From: Kineosporia babensis
GTDB lineage: Bacteria; Actinomycetota; Actinomycetes; Actinomycetales; Kineosporiaceae
Assembly: GCF_021129305.1 (NCBI RefSeq)
Contig: NZ_JAJOMB010000017.1
Coordinates: 62,001 to 126,000 of the forward strand
DNA length: 64,000 nt
Direction of reading: 5' to 3'
This document shows positions 1 to 8,490 of the stretch, in pieces; positions within the stretch are counted from its first letter, which is position 1; the number at the start of each line of letters is the position of its first letter. The notes beneath the pieces were generated by a model. The model was not told the DNA's origin, ran no database searches, and saw nothing but the letters and a program-made list of their open reading frames with translations. The translations under genes were made by a program, and so were the position numbers.

Positions 1-602
1 ATCCGCCCGGAAACCAGCTGCGGCGAAGCCACCGCGGTACCGATCAACCCAGCCACCGGCATCGAGACACCGAGCCCCCGCAGCCCCGAGACCTCGTCCG
101 CCATCCGCTGGGTGAGCAGGATGTAGGCCGCCCAGCAACACGCCGCCCCCAGCGCCAGGGCGATCCCGGCGGGGTGCACATCACCGCTCCAGGGCTCGGT
201 CAGCAGCAGCACCCCACCGAGCGCAGGCAGGGCCAGCAGCCGGGCCCGCCCCTGCCCCCGGAACATCGCCACGCCGAGTGGGCCGAGGAACTCCAGCGCA
301 CTGGCCGTACCCAGCGGCAGATACACCAGCGAGGCCATGAACAGCATCGTCACCCCGGCCATCACCACCCCGAGCAGCACCCCGCTGACCAGGCCGGCCC
401 GGCTGAGCTGCCCCGGCCGAGGCCGCAGCACCAGCGCGAAGAACAGCCCGGCCCAGCCCAGCCGCAGCCAGGCGGTACCCACCGGGCCGATCTGATCCAC
501 CAGCGGAACGGCCACGGCCAGGCCGAGCTGCACGCTCAGGATGGCGCCGACCGCCAGCGAGGTTCCGGTCCGGGCGGTGTTCGGAAGAGCAATTGCTGTC
601 AC
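1..602 (-). CDS. EamA/RhtA-like drug/metabolite exporter (3' part outside window)
   Basis: Reading from a GTG at 602 gives an open frame of 200 codons that runs off the left edge without a stop. The protein is strongly hydrophobic with regularly spaced membrane helices. It carries EamA-type landmarks such as GTAWLRLGWAGLFF, LGTASALEFLGPL and GIALALGAACCWAAYIL, which are typical of inner-membrane threonine/homoserine-type exporters. About two thirds of the usual ~300 residues are present. It is transcribed away from a LysR gene across an 83-bp gap that contains a perfect inverted repeat, so the LysR product probably controls it. The substrate cannot be read from the sequence. Confidence 0.8.
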   Translation of the reverse strand, partial: MTAIALPNTARTGTSLAVGAILSVQLGLAVAVPLVDQIGPVGTAWLRLGWAGLFFALVLRPRPGQLSRAGLVSGVLLGVVMAGVTMLFMASLVYLPLGTASALEFLGPLGVAMFRGQGRARLLALPALGGVLLLTEPWSGDVHPAGIALALGAACCWAAYILLTQRMADEVSGLRGLGVSMPVAGLIGTAVASPQLVSGR

Positions 603-633
603 GTCCCCATGTCACCCTGCGAGCATCGTCCGC

Positions 634-654
634 GTCCACGTGCCGATCGTGGAC
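634..654. promoter_or_regulatory. Inverted repeat between divergent exporter and LysR genes
   Basis: GTCCACG-N7-CGTGGAC is a perfect 7-bp inverted repeat in the short divergent gap. The position suits a LysR operator, although the T-N11-A core typical of the family is not present. Confidence 0.45.
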
Positions 655-685
655 ATACCGTTCAGCATTCATTGACAATCAAGAG

Positions 686-1582
686 GTGGAGACCAGGCGC
701 CTGCAATTCCTGCTCGAGCTGTCCCGGCTGAGCTCGATGCGCGAGGTGGCCGACGAGCTGGACACCACCACGTCCACGGTCTCGCAGCAGATCGCCGCCC
801 TGGCCAGAGAGGTCGGCATCGCGCTGATCGAACCGGACGGCCGCCGGGTGCGCCTGACTCCGGCGGGCCGCCGGCTGGCCGAGCACGCCGTCACCATCCT
901 GGCCGCGGTAGAAGCGGCCCACGCCGATCTCGACCCTTCGGCCGAGCCGGCCGGCACCGTTCGGGTGGGCGGCTTCGCCTCGGCGATCCGCCGGGTGCTG
1001 CTGCCGATCGTCACCCAACTGGCCGAAACCCGTCCCAAAGTCCGGATTCTGATCCACGAGTTCGAGCCGATCGAGGCGCTGGCGATGGTCGGCGCCGACG
1101 AGATCGACCTCGCCCTGGTCTACGACTACAACCTGGCCCCCCGCCCCAAAGACAGCGCCCTGCATTCGCTCTCGCTATGGCAGACACCCTGGTCGATCGC
1201 CGTCCCGAGCGCACTGACGCAGGCCGCCGGACCCACCTCGCTGGCGACCGTGCGAGCGCTGGCCGAGCAGCCCTGGATCGTCAACTCGCGCAACACCGCC
1301 GACGAGGACGCGGTGCGAACTCTGGCCTCGATGGCCGGTTTCGAGCCCCGGATCGCGCACCAGGCCGACAGTCTGGGCCTGGTGCAGGAACTGGTCCTGG
1401 CCGGGCAGGGCATCGGCCTGCTGCCGGCCGACCACCCGCTGCGGCCCGGGGTGAGCCTGATCCCGCTGAGCGAACCCGGGGTGGTCCTGCAGGCCTATGC
1501 GGTCACCCGGGCGGGCCGAGCCGAATGGCCGCCGCTGGCACTGATTCTCGACCTGCTCGTTTCCGGCCAAAACCCGCATTGA
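686..1582 (+). CDS. LysR-family transcriptional regulator
   Basis: A 298-residue protein when started at the GTG at 686. An upstream in-frame ATG at 593 would overlap the divergent exporter start and add a non-homologous extension. The N-terminal winged helix-turn-helix (about residues 1-60) contains LQFLLELSRLSSMREVADEL and STVSQQIAALAREVG, as in LysR DNA-binding domains. The rest matches the periplasmic-binding-like effector domain (TVRVGGFASA, GQGIGLLPAD). It is divergent from an EamA exporter, the classic arrangement of a LysR regulator with the transporter it controls. The effector is unknown. Confidence 0.88.
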   Translation: METRRLQFLLELSRLSSMREVADELDTTTSTVSQQIAALAREVGIALIEPDGRRVRLTPAGRRLAEHAVTILAAVEAAHADLDPSAEPAGTVRVGGFASAIRRVLLPIVTQLAETRPKVRILIHEFEPIEALAMVGADEIDLALVYDYNLAPRPKDSALHSLSLWQTPWSIAVPSALTQAAGPTSLATVRALAEQPWIVNSRNTADEDAVRTLASMAGFEPRIAHQADSLGLVQELVLAGQGIGLLPADHPLRPGVSLIPLSEPGVVLQAYAVTRAGRAEWPPLALILDLLVSGQNPH

Positions 1583-1717
1583 GGACGCCGGGCTGGGCGA
1601 ATCTGTGGCCAAAGTGACCGAAGTGGTCGGCTCTCGCCAGTAATCGACGGATGAGGCAGACTGCCGGTACTGACCGGTTGACGCCGGGTAGCCTGATCTG
1701 TCAGGGAGGGGGCGGGG

Positions 1718-2620
1718 ATGAAGAACACTGGTTGGCACGAGGCGAGGCTGATCCCGACCACGGGCATCACCTCACAGGTGGAGCAGGAGCGCCGGGCGAG
1801 CGCGGTGCTGCTGGCCACCATGACCGCGGTGGAGCGGTTCGGGCGGGCTCTGACCGAGCCGCTCGGGGCGCCGGAGGGGCGGATCACGACGTTCGTCGAA
1901 GTGCCCTTCTCCACGGGCGATTCCGAGCACCTGCCGCACGGGGTGATCGAGGTGACGGCGGACGAGACGAGCTGGCGGGCCCTGGTCGAGGTGAGCACCG
2001 GCCCCCGCCCGCTGCGCGGTTCCCGGCTGGAGGCCTGCCTCGACCTGGCCGCCGGGCACGGGATCGACGCGCTGCTGACGATCAGCAACGAGGTCCCGCC
2101 GGTGGCTGGGCAGCACCCCACGCCGGTGGCCAAGGAGAAGCTGGGCCTGGTCTCGATGATCCACTTCCCGTGGAGCAAGATCGTGGCCGAGGCCGTGGTG
2201 GAGCGGGAGGAGAACCCCGACGAAGACCCGGTGGCGGTGTGGGTTCTCGGCGAGCTGATCCACTACCTGGAGCACCCGCGTTCGGGGGCCCTGCTGTTCG
2301 AGGTGCCCGAGGACGCCCCGACCACGCACCTGCCGCGGATCGCCGGCCGGCTCGAGGGCCCGGTGGCCGAGGTACCGGCCCCACGCGGCCCGGCCCGCCG
2401 GGAGATCCGGATCGCCCTGCGCGACGACTTCGAGGCCGAGCCCCCGGACCAGCCCGGTTGGTACCGCGACCAGAACGGCCTGAACCACCTGAGCAGCCCG
2501 AGCGAAGAGGACGACCTGGACGCAGGCCGGCTGCGCTGGTGGGACGGCTCGACCTGGACCGGGCACGTCTACGATCTGCCGCCGGCCCCGGCGGGCGCCG
2601 AGGCCGAGAACGCTAGCTGA
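1718..2620 (+). CDS. Conserved actinobacterial protein with C-terminal DUF2510
   Basis: A 300-residue soluble protein. Residues about 1-200 (GWHEARLIPTTGITSQVEQE, then an alternating alpha/beta region ending in LGELIHYLEHPRSGAL) resemble, from memory, the N-terminal part of Streptomyces proteins labelled stress response protein, which look like a restriction-endonuclease fold. In those the core reads PDGLI and VEVKTG, whereas here it reads PHGVI and VEVSTG, so the presumed D and K would be lost. The C-terminus has a DUF2510-type segment (GWYRDQNG and LRWWDGSTWTGHV), an actinobacterial module of unknown role. The gene overlaps the convergent pcaJ by 8 bp. No function can be assigned. Confidence 0.7.
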   Translation: MKNTGWHEARLIPTTGITSQVEQERRASAVLLATMTAVERFGRALTEPLGAPEGRITTFVEVPFSTGDSEHLPHGVIEVTADETSWRALVEVSTGPRPLRGSRLEACLDLAAGHGIDALLTISNEVPPVAGQHPTPVAKEKLGLVSMIHFPWSKIVAEAVVEREENPDEDPVAVWVLGELIHYLEHPRSGALLFEVPEDAPTTHLPRIAGRLEGPVAEVPAPRGPARREIRIALRDDFEAEPPDQPGWYRDQNGLNHLSSPSEEDDLDAGRLRWWDGSTWTGHVYDLPPAPAGAEAENAS

Positions 2621-3239
2621 GGTCCACCTCCAGGCGGTCACGGAGTTCGGTGAGCGAGATGCCGTACGTCTCGCGCACCCGAACTCCGTCCGCCTCGATC
2701 TCGAACACCGCGCACTCGGTGTACACCCGGTTCACGCAACGCCGACCGGTCAGCGGATAACCGCACTCGGGCACCAGTTTCGGCCGACCGTCCCGGGTGA
2801 ACAGGCTCATCATCACGAACACCTGCTTGGCCCCGATCGCCAGGTCCATCGCCCCGCCCACCGCCGGGATCGCGCCGGGCTCGCCGGTGTGCCAGTTGGC
2901 CAGATCGCCGCGGGCCGAGACCTGGAAGGCACCGAGCACACACACGTCCAGGTGCCCGCCGCGCATCATGGCGAAGCTGTCGGCGTGGTGGAAGTAGGCG
3001 GCCCCGGGCGGCTCGGTCACCGCGATCTTGCCCGCGTTGATCAGATCCGGATCGATTTCCTCGCCCACCGCGGCCCGGCCCATGCCCAGCATGCCGTTCT
3101 CGGTGTGCAGCACCACCCCGCTCTCCGGGTGGAGGTTATCGGCCACCGTGGTGGGCTGCCCGATACCGAGATTCACGTAGGCCCCGGCCGGGATGTCCCG
3201 AGCCACCGCAGCCGCCAGCTCGTCCTTGCTCAGCCCCAT
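2613..3239 (-). CDS. pcaJ: 3-oxoacid (3-oxoadipate) CoA-transferase subunit B
   Basis: A 208-residue class I CoA-transferase beta subunit. The motif TENGMLGMG contains the catalytic glutamate (Glu47) that forms the enzyme-CoA thioester, and NLGIGQPT and CGYPLTGRRCV are also typical. With subunit A it transfers CoA from succinyl-CoA to 3-oxoadipate or a related 3-oxo acid. Its ATG overlaps the subunit A stop as ATGA, indicating translational coupling. An acetoacetate:succinyl-CoA transferase (ScoB) is hard to exclude by sequence. The neighbouring thiolase and PcaR-type regulator favour the beta-ketoadipate assignment. Confidence 0.88.
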   Translation of the reverse strand: MGLSKDELAAAVARDIPAGAYVNLGIGQPTTVADNLHPESGVVLHTENGMLGMGRAAVGEEIDPDLINAGKIAVTEPPGAAYFHHADSFAMMRGGHLDVCVLGAFQVSARGDLANWHTGEPGAIPAVGGAMDLAIGAKQVFVMMSLFTRDGRPKLVPECGYPLTGRRCVNRVYTECAVFEIEADGVRVRETYGISLTELRDRLEVDLS

Positions 3240-3898
3240 CAGACCGTCACCAGCCGATCCACGAAAATGCCCGGCGTGACCACCGCTTCCGGATCGATCG
3301 CGCCCGCCTCGAGAATCTGACCGACCTGCGCCACCGTGATCCTTGCGGCGGTGGCCATCACCGGGCCGAAGTTGCGGGCGGTCTTGCGGTAGACCAGGTT
3401 GCCCATCCGATCGGCCCGGTGCGCCTTGATCAGCGCCACGTCTGCGCGAATCGGATACTCCAGCAGGTAATCCCGGCCGTCGATGGTGCGCTGTTCCTTG
3501 CCCTCGGCCAGCGCTGTACCCACCCCGGTAGGACAGAAGAACGCACCGATCCCGGCCCCGGCCGCCCGTAGCCGCTCAGCCAGATTGCCCTGCGGGACCA
3601 CCTCGAGCTCGATCCGGCCGGACCGGTACAGCTCGTCGAACACGTAGGAGTCGCTCTGGCGGGGGAACGAGCAGATCACCTTGCGCACCCGCCCGGCGGC
3701 CAGCAACGCGGCCAGGCCGAAGTCCCCGTTCCCGGCGTTGTTGCTGACCACGGTCAACTCGCGCGGGCCGCTGCGGCGCAGGGCGTCGATCAGCTCGACC
3801 GGCTGCCCGGCCGAGCCGAAGCCGCCGATCGCAACCGTTGCCCCGTCGGCGATACCGGCCACGGCCTGATCGGGGTCGGGGTACTCGGTGGCCGTCAT
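3239..3898 (-). CDS. pcaI: 3-oxoacid (3-oxoadipate) CoA-transferase subunit A
   Basis: A 219-residue alpha subunit of the class I CoA-transferase. GATVAIGGFGSAGQP is the glycine-rich CoA-binding segment near residue 20, followed by the VSNNAGNGDFGL and FFCPTGVGTALAEG motifs. The ATG at 3898 overlaps the pcaF stop (ATGA) and its own stop overlaps pcaJ the same way. The three genes therefore form one tightly coupled unit, pcaF-pcaI-pcaJ. Partner and pathway are as for subunit B. Confidence 0.88.
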   Translation of the reverse strand: MTATEYPDPDQAVAGIADGATVAIGGFGSAGQPVELIDALRRSGPRELTVVSNNAGNGDFGLAALLAAGRVRKVICSFPRQSDSYVFDELYRSGRIELEVVPQGNLAERLRAAGAGIGAFFCPTGVGTALAEGKEQRTIDGRDYLLEYPIRADVALIKAHRADRMGNLVYRKTARNFGPVMATAARITVAQVGQILEAGAIDPEAVVTPGIFVDRLVTV

Positions 3899-5040
3899 TG
3901 CACGTTCTCCAGCACCACGGCCAAGGCCTGCCCGACGCCGATGCAGATCGCCGCGACACCCCAGCGTTCGCCCCGCTCGGCCAGGATCGCGGCCAGCGTG
4001 CCGACCAGCCGGCCGCCCGAGGCACCGAGCGGATGACCGATCGCGATCGCCCCGCCGCGCAGGTTCACGATCTCCGGGTCCACATCCCAGGCGTCGATAC
4101 AGGCCAGCGCCTGCACCGCGAAGGCCTCGTTGAGCTCGACCGCCCCGACGTCGGACCACCCGATACCGGCCCGCTTCAAGGCCTTTTCGGCGGCCACCAC
4201 CGGTGCGTACCCGAACATCTGCGGCTCGCAGGCATGAGCGGCCCGGCCGGCAATCCGGGCCTGCGGCACCAGGCCGATCCGGTCGGACCCGACCAGCACC
4301 GCGCTGGCACCGTCGTTCAGCGGCGAGGCGTTGGCCGCGGTGATCGTGCCGCCGGGCCGGAACACCGGCTTCAGCGAGGCCAGCTTCTCCAGGCTGGACG
4401 AGGCGCGGATGCCTTCGTCCCGGGCCAGCTCCCCCACCGGCGTGACCAGCTCGTCGTAGAAGCCCTCGTCCCAGGCCTGCTGGGCCAGCCGGTGCGAGCG
4501 CAGGGCGAACTCGTCCTGGCGTTCCCGGCTGATCGAGAACCGTTCCTGCAGCTGCTCGTTCGCCTCGCCGAGCGAGACCGTCCACTCGGCCGGCAGCTTC
4601 TGGTTGACCAGCCGCCAGCCCAGCGTGGTCGAGACCAGCGTGGCGTCGCGCGCCGGTACCGGTTTCATCATCACCCAGGGCGCCCGGGTCATCGACTCCA
4701 CGCCGCCTGCGACCACCATCTCGGCGTCGCCGGTCTCGATCGAACGGGAGGCCAGCATCACCGCGTCCAGCCCGGAGCCGCACAGCCGGTTCACCGTCAC
4801 GGCCGGCACCGAGACCGGTAGCCCGGCCAGCAGCCCGGCCATCCGGGCCACGTTGCGGGTGTCCTCACCGGCGCCGTTGGCGTTGCCCAGCACGATCTCG
4901 TCCACCCGGGCGCCGTCCACCCCGGCGAGCACGTCGCCGACCACCTGAGCGGCCAGATCGTCGGGCCGGACCTCGGCCAGAGCCCCGTTGAAGCGGCCGA
5001 ACGGCGTGCGCCGGGTCCGGTAGATGTACGCGGCGGGCAT
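3895..5040 (-). CDS. pcaF: Thiolase, probable beta-ketoadipyl-CoA thiolase
   Basis: A 381-residue thiolase that would cleave 3-oxoadipyl-CoA into succinyl-CoA and acetyl-CoA. The nucleophilic cysteine lies in NRLCGSGLDAV (Cys87), the GHP motif in AIAIGHPLGASGG (His336), and the second cysteine in AAICIGVGQA (Cys366). The ATG at 5040 was chosen because GGAGG stands six bases upstream; a longer frame extends further but lacks this signal. It is first gene of the pcaFIJ unit, with an operator-like inverted repeat just upstream. A general acetyl-CoA acetyltransferase role remains possible, but the PcaR-type regulator nearby supports aromatic catabolism. Confidence 0.85.
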   Translation of the reverse strand: MPAAYIYRTRRTPFGRFNGALAEVRPDDLAAQVVGDVLAGVDGARVDEIVLGNANGAGEDTRNVARMAGLLAGLPVSVPAVTVNRLCGSGLDAVMLASRSIETGDAEMVVAGGVESMTRAPWVMMKPVPARDATLVSTTLGWRLVNQKLPAEWTVSLGEANEQLQERFSISRERQDEFALRSHRLAQQAWDEGFYDELVTPVGELARDEGIRASSSLEKLASLKPVFRPGGTITAANASPLNDGASAVLVGSDRIGLVPQARIAGRAAHACEPQMFGYAPVVAAEKALKRAGIGWSDVGAVELNEAFAVQALACIDAWDVDPEIVNLRGGAIAIGHPLGASGGRLVGTLAAILAERGERWGVAAICIGVGQALAVVLENVQ

Positions 5041-5054
5041 CCTCGACCTCCGGT

Positions 5055-5069
5055 GTTCGCTGATCGAAC
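5055..5069. promoter_or_regulatory. Candidate PcaR operator upstream of pcaF
   Basis: GTTCGCTGATCGAAC is a perfect GTTCG-N5-CGAAC inverted repeat, 15 bp before the pcaF start. From memory, the Pseudomonas putida PcaR site is GTTCGATAATCGCAC, which matches 12 of 15 positions. The IclR-family regulator at 6364-7146 is the likely binder. Confidence 0.55.
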
Positions 5070-5213
5070 GCTCGTGCGTCCTGAGAACAGCGTAGGCCGC
5101 GACATCCGACCCGACTACGCCCGAGGCGTCCCGGCTTGTGAAGACACACACGTTCCCGGAACCCCACCGGCGGCGCGAAGCACGGCAGAGTTCTGCGCAG
5201 ATACGTCCCTGCG

Positions 5214-6398
5214 ATGACCATGGGTGCTCTCGTGACCGAAGTGAAGATCGACCTTCTCGACGAACCGGACGGCCGTTACCGCCTCAGTGCCCGGATCGCC
5301 GGCGTCACCTACCTCACCGACCGTTTCGCGCTGCTGACCACCGGTCTGCGGTTCGACTACTCGCAGCTCCTGGCGCACGAGGCCGCGCTGATCCTGGCGG
5401 CCCGGCCGAGCGCCGACAGCCCGGAATTCGAGTACACCACCCGCACCCGGTACGAGCGGGCCCTGGAGGAGTTCCGCCCCGGCGCCGCCGAGCACACCCC
5501 GGCCCAGCTGCCCGAGTGGATGCAGATCGACGCCGTGGTCCAGGTCGGAGTCGATCAGGGCTGGGTCAAGGGCTTCACCGACAGCCGCGACGAGGTGATG
5601 GTCTACCTGCGCCCGAACGGCCTGAGCCTGCACCGCCCGGAGGACGTCACGCACGTTCCGCAGCCCGCGGCCGACCTGCTGGAATGGATCGAGGCCGAAA
5701 AGGCCGACCTGCGTACCCAGAGCTGGCGCGGACTCCGGCAGCGCTCCAGCGGGGTCCGGGTGTACCGGCTGGACACCGAGGCCGGGGCCACTGCCGAGGG
5801 ACTGGTGCCCCGCTCCGACCTGAGCGACCCGCAGATCGTCGACATCGACCTGTGGACCGGGCTGGGCGAGGGCCGGACCGGCGCCGCCGACTACCGCGAC
5901 GACCTGCCCGAGCAGCACACCCTGACCCTGCACACCCCCGACGGCCAGGTCCACCGCAGCAGCTTCGCCGGATCCAGCCAGATCCACGCCCGGGCCACCG
6001 CCCTGCTGCTGGACGCCTTCCCGGATCCGCAGAGCCCGCTGCCGGCCTGGCGGCTGCGTACCGACGAGGACCGCCTGCTCGAGCAGCAGCTGCGTGAGCT
6101 GGGCTGGGACGGTGATCACCCGGAGCCGGCCACCGGCACGGTGGTGCGCACTCCCGACCAGCAGTTCGGACGGGTGGGGTACCTGCGGACGTCGGAACTG
6201 GTGGCGGTGATTCACGTGGATCAAAGCCTGAGGCTGTTCCGCCCGGACGAGCTGGAGCCCTACCAGCCGACCGAGGAGGAACAGGCCGGCCTGGCCGAGC
6301 TGGACGCCCGGATCCGGCAGGACACCCGGGCCCGGGCCGAGCGGGAGGCCGGGTCGATCCGGCTCATCGACCGCGCAGCGACGCCAGATCTGTATTGA
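5214..6398 (+). CDS. Hypothetical protein, soluble, 394 residues
   Basis: An open frame with codon use like its neighbours, lying between pcaF and pcaR. The product is acidic, has no signal peptide or membrane segment, and I do not recognise a family. It begins MTMGALVTEVKIDLLDEPDG. Residues about 200-340 read like a second beta-rich domain, and the C-terminus (about 345-385) is charged and helical. Two starts (ATG at 5214 and at 5220) are possible with no clear ribosome-binding site. It runs 35 bp into the convergent pcaR gene. A link to aromatic catabolism is suggested by position only. Confidence 0.6.
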   Translation: MTMGALVTEVKIDLLDEPDGRYRLSARIAGVTYLTDRFALLTTGLRFDYSQLLAHEAALILAARPSADSPEFEYTTRTRYERALEEFRPGAAEHTPAQLPEWMQIDAVVQVGVDQGWVKGFTDSRDEVMVYLRPNGLSLHRPEDVTHVPQPAADLLEWIEAEKADLRTQSWRGLRQRSSGVRVYRLDTEAGATAEGLVPRSDLSDPQIVDIDLWTGLGEGRTGAADYRDDLPEQHTLTLHTPDGQVHRSSFAGSSQIHARATALLLDAFPDPQSPLPAWRLRTDEDRLLEQQLRELGWDGDHPEPATGTVVRTPDQQFGRVGYLRTSELVAVIHVDQSLRLFRPDELEPYQPTEEEQAGLAELDARIRQDTRARAEREAGSIRLIDRAATPDLY

Positions 6399-7146
6399 TC
6401 TCGCGGGCGCACTCCAGCAACGGCCCGAGCAGTTGCGCACGAATCTCGGGAACGCTGCGCCGGGTGGTGGTCGAGACGTTGACCGCGGCCACCACCCGGC
6501 CGTCGGCGTCGCGTACCGGTGCGGCGATCGAACGCAGGCCGGGCTCGAGCTCCTCGTCGACCAGGCACCACCCCTGGTCGCGAACCCGCTCCAGCTCGGC
6601 CCGCAGCTCTTCCCCGTCCACAATTGTTCGAGCCGTAAGCCCCACCAGCTCTACCCGCGAGACATACTCGGCCGCCCACTCAGCCGGCTGACCCGCTAGC
6701 AGTACCCGTCCCATCGACGTCGCGTAGGCGGGGAACCGCGTCCCTAATCCGATCGCCACCGACATGATCCGGCGCCGCTCCACCCGCGCTACGTAGACGA
6801 TCTCGTCGCCGTCCAGCTCGGACAGCGAGCTGGACTCATCGCAGGCCGCCGTCAGGTCGGACAGGTGCGGCCGGGCCAGCGCCGGCAACGACGAGGAAGC
6901 CAGATAAGCACCGCCCAACTCGAGCAACCGAGGGGTCAGCGAGAAGCGACCGTCGCGCAGCCGCACGTACCCCAGATCCTCCAGCGTGTGCAGGATCCGC
7001 CGGGCGGTGGCGCGCGAGGTACCGGAGCGCCGGGCCACGTCGGACAGGCTCAGGTCGGCGTGCTCGGCGTCGAAGCATTTGATCACCGCCAGACCCCGGG
7101 TCAGGGACTGCAGGCTCTCGGCCCGCGTACCAGGGTCCGTGCTCAT
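6364..7146 (-). CDS. pcaR: IclR-family regulator, PcaR/PobR type
   Basis: A 260-residue regulator. The N-terminal winged helix-turn-helix (about residues 13-70: SLTRGLAVIKCF, LSLSDVARRSGTSRATARRI) is followed by an IclR effector domain with the subfamily signatures SSSLSELDGDEIVYVARV, GTRFPAYATSMGRVLLA and LVDEELEPGLRSIAAPV. These are characteristic of PcaR/PcaU/PobR proteins, which sense beta-ketoadipate or protocatechuate. Together with pcaFIJ and the GTTCG-N5-CGAAC site near pcaF, this argues for local control of the last two beta-ketoadipate steps. Only 24 bp separate it from the divergent histidine kinase gene. Confidence 0.85.
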   Translation of the reverse strand: MSTDPGTRAESLQSLTRGLAVIKCFDAEHADLSLSDVARRSGTSRATARRILHTLEDLGYVRLRDGRFSLTPRLLELGGAYLASSSLPALARPHLSDLTAACDESSSLSELDGDEIVYVARVERRRIMSVAIGLGTRFPAYATSMGRVLLAGQPAEWAAEYVSRVELVGLTARTIVDGEELRAELERVRDQGWCLVDEELEPGLRSIAAPVRDADGRVVAAVNVSTTTRRSVPEIRAQLLGPLLECAREINTDLASLRGR

Positions 7147-7170
7147 GACCGGGCAGCCTACGCTGCAGGT

Positions 7171-8490
7171 ATGAAGGTCATGGACGATCCCGACGACTAC
7201 GTCAGACCGGCCCCGACCCTCCGGCAGCAACGGTGGGACCTGGCCACCGGCCTGATGCTCGCCGCCTCCACGGTGCTGAGCACGTTCCTGGCCCGGAGCA
7301 TCTCCAGCGGGGACGACGACCCGCTCAAGATCTCGGTGACCGAGGCCGTGCTCTGGTCGCTGGCGGTTTCGCTGCCGCTGTGCCTGCGCCGGCGCTACCC
7401 GGTCGCGGTGCTGCTGACCGTGTCGGTGGCCTTCATCGGCATGCAGTCGCGGGCCATCATCGAGGGCACGATGAGCTCGATCGCCCTGTTCAGCGCGCTC
7501 TACACGGTAGGTGCCTGGAGCCGGGAGCGACGGATCGGCACCGTGGTGCGGATTCTGGTCGTGGTGGCGATGTTCTGCTGGCTGTTCTACGCGATCAGCG
7601 CCACTTTCTGGGCCGAGAGCGAGGGGGCATTCGGCGACGAGCCGCACGGTGGGCCGATCCCGCCGGAGATCGCGGCCGTGCTCTACAGCACGCTCTTCAA
7701 CATGCTGTTCTTCGCCGCCGCCTGGTACTTCGGTGACGCCTCGTGGAACCGGGCCCGGCAGGAGGAGCAACTGCAGCAGCGCACCCTGGAACTGGCCCGC
7801 GAGCGAGACGAAAGTGCCCGCCGCGCAGTGCTGGCCGAGCGGGTCCGGATCGCCCGGGAACTGCACGACGTGGTCGCCCACCACGTCAGCCTGATGGGGG
7901 TCCAGGCCGGGGCGGCCCGCCGGGTGCTGGACCGCGATCCCGAGCTCACCCGCCAAACCCTGGGCGTGATCGAGGATTCCGGTCGCACGGCGGTCGAGGA
8001 GATGCGTCGACTGCTCGTCGTGCTGCGCGACACCGAGACCGACGAGACCAAGGCCACCACCCCGTCCCCTGGTGTTGACGCCCTGGAACAACTGCTGGAG
8101 CACCCCGCGAACCCCGGCCTGGCAACGCAGTTCACGGTGATCGGCGAGCCGGTTCCGCTCACTGCGGCCGTGAGCGTGTCGGTCTACCGGATCGCTCAGG
8201 AAGCCCTGACCAACGCACTCAAGCACGCCGGGGCGTCCCGAATTGACGCTCGGCTACGGTATCTCGAGCAAGCGGTGGAGCTGGAACTGGTGGACAACGG
8301 ACGCGGGGTAGCACTGCCCGGCAGTCGGGGTTCCGGTCTGGGCCAGGTGGGGATGCGGGAACGAGTGGAACTGCACGGCGGCACCCTGGAGATCGGCCCC
8401 CGGCCGGACGGCGGATATCGGGTTCGCGCGCGGATTCCGCTGGTACGACAGGTAGTTTCGGAGACGGTCGAGAAGACGGCGGTGAAGTGA
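7171..8490 (+). CDS. Two-component sensor histidine kinase (HisKA_3, NarL-type)
   Basis: A 439-residue membrane kinase. Residues about 25-190 hold several hydrophobic segments. A short coiled coil (about 195-225) leads to the dimerisation/phosphoacceptor domain RIARELHDVVAHHVSLMGVQ, with His232 as the likely phosphorylated histidine. A HATPase domain follows (EALTNALKHA N-box; LVDNGRGV and GSGLGQVGMRERV G-boxes). The upstream reading frame continues but ATG 7171 fits the promoter gap. The next gene is its response regulator, starting one base after the stop. The ABC exporter downstream is the likely regulated target, as in many LiaSR/DesKR-like modules. Confidence 0.9.
   Translation: MKVMDDPDDYVRPAPTLRQQRWDLATGLMLAASTVLSTFLARSISSGDDDPLKISVTEAVLWSLAVSLPLCLRRRYPVAVLLTVSVAFIGMQSRAIIEGTMSSIALFSALYTVGAWSRERRIGTVVRILVVVAMFCWLFYAISATFWAESEGAFGDEPHGGPIPPEIAAVLYSTLFNMLFFAAAWYFGDASWNRARQEEQLQQRTLELARERDESARRAVLAERVRIARELHDVVAHHVSLMGVQAGAARRVLDRDPELTRQTLGVIEDSGRTAVEEMRRLLVVLRDTETDETKATTPSPGVDALEQLLEHPANPGLATQFTVIGEPVPLTAAVSVSVYRIAQEALTNALKHAGASRIDARLRYLEQAVELELVDNGRGVALPGSRGSGLGQVGMRERVELHGGTLEIGPRPDGGYRVRARIPLVRQVVSETVEKTAVK

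Noticed and set aside
60-678. Overlapping plus- and minus-strand frames at the left edge (174-731, 181-678)
   Set aside because: The exporter frame on the minus strand is continuous, hydrophobic and family-like; the others are shadows.
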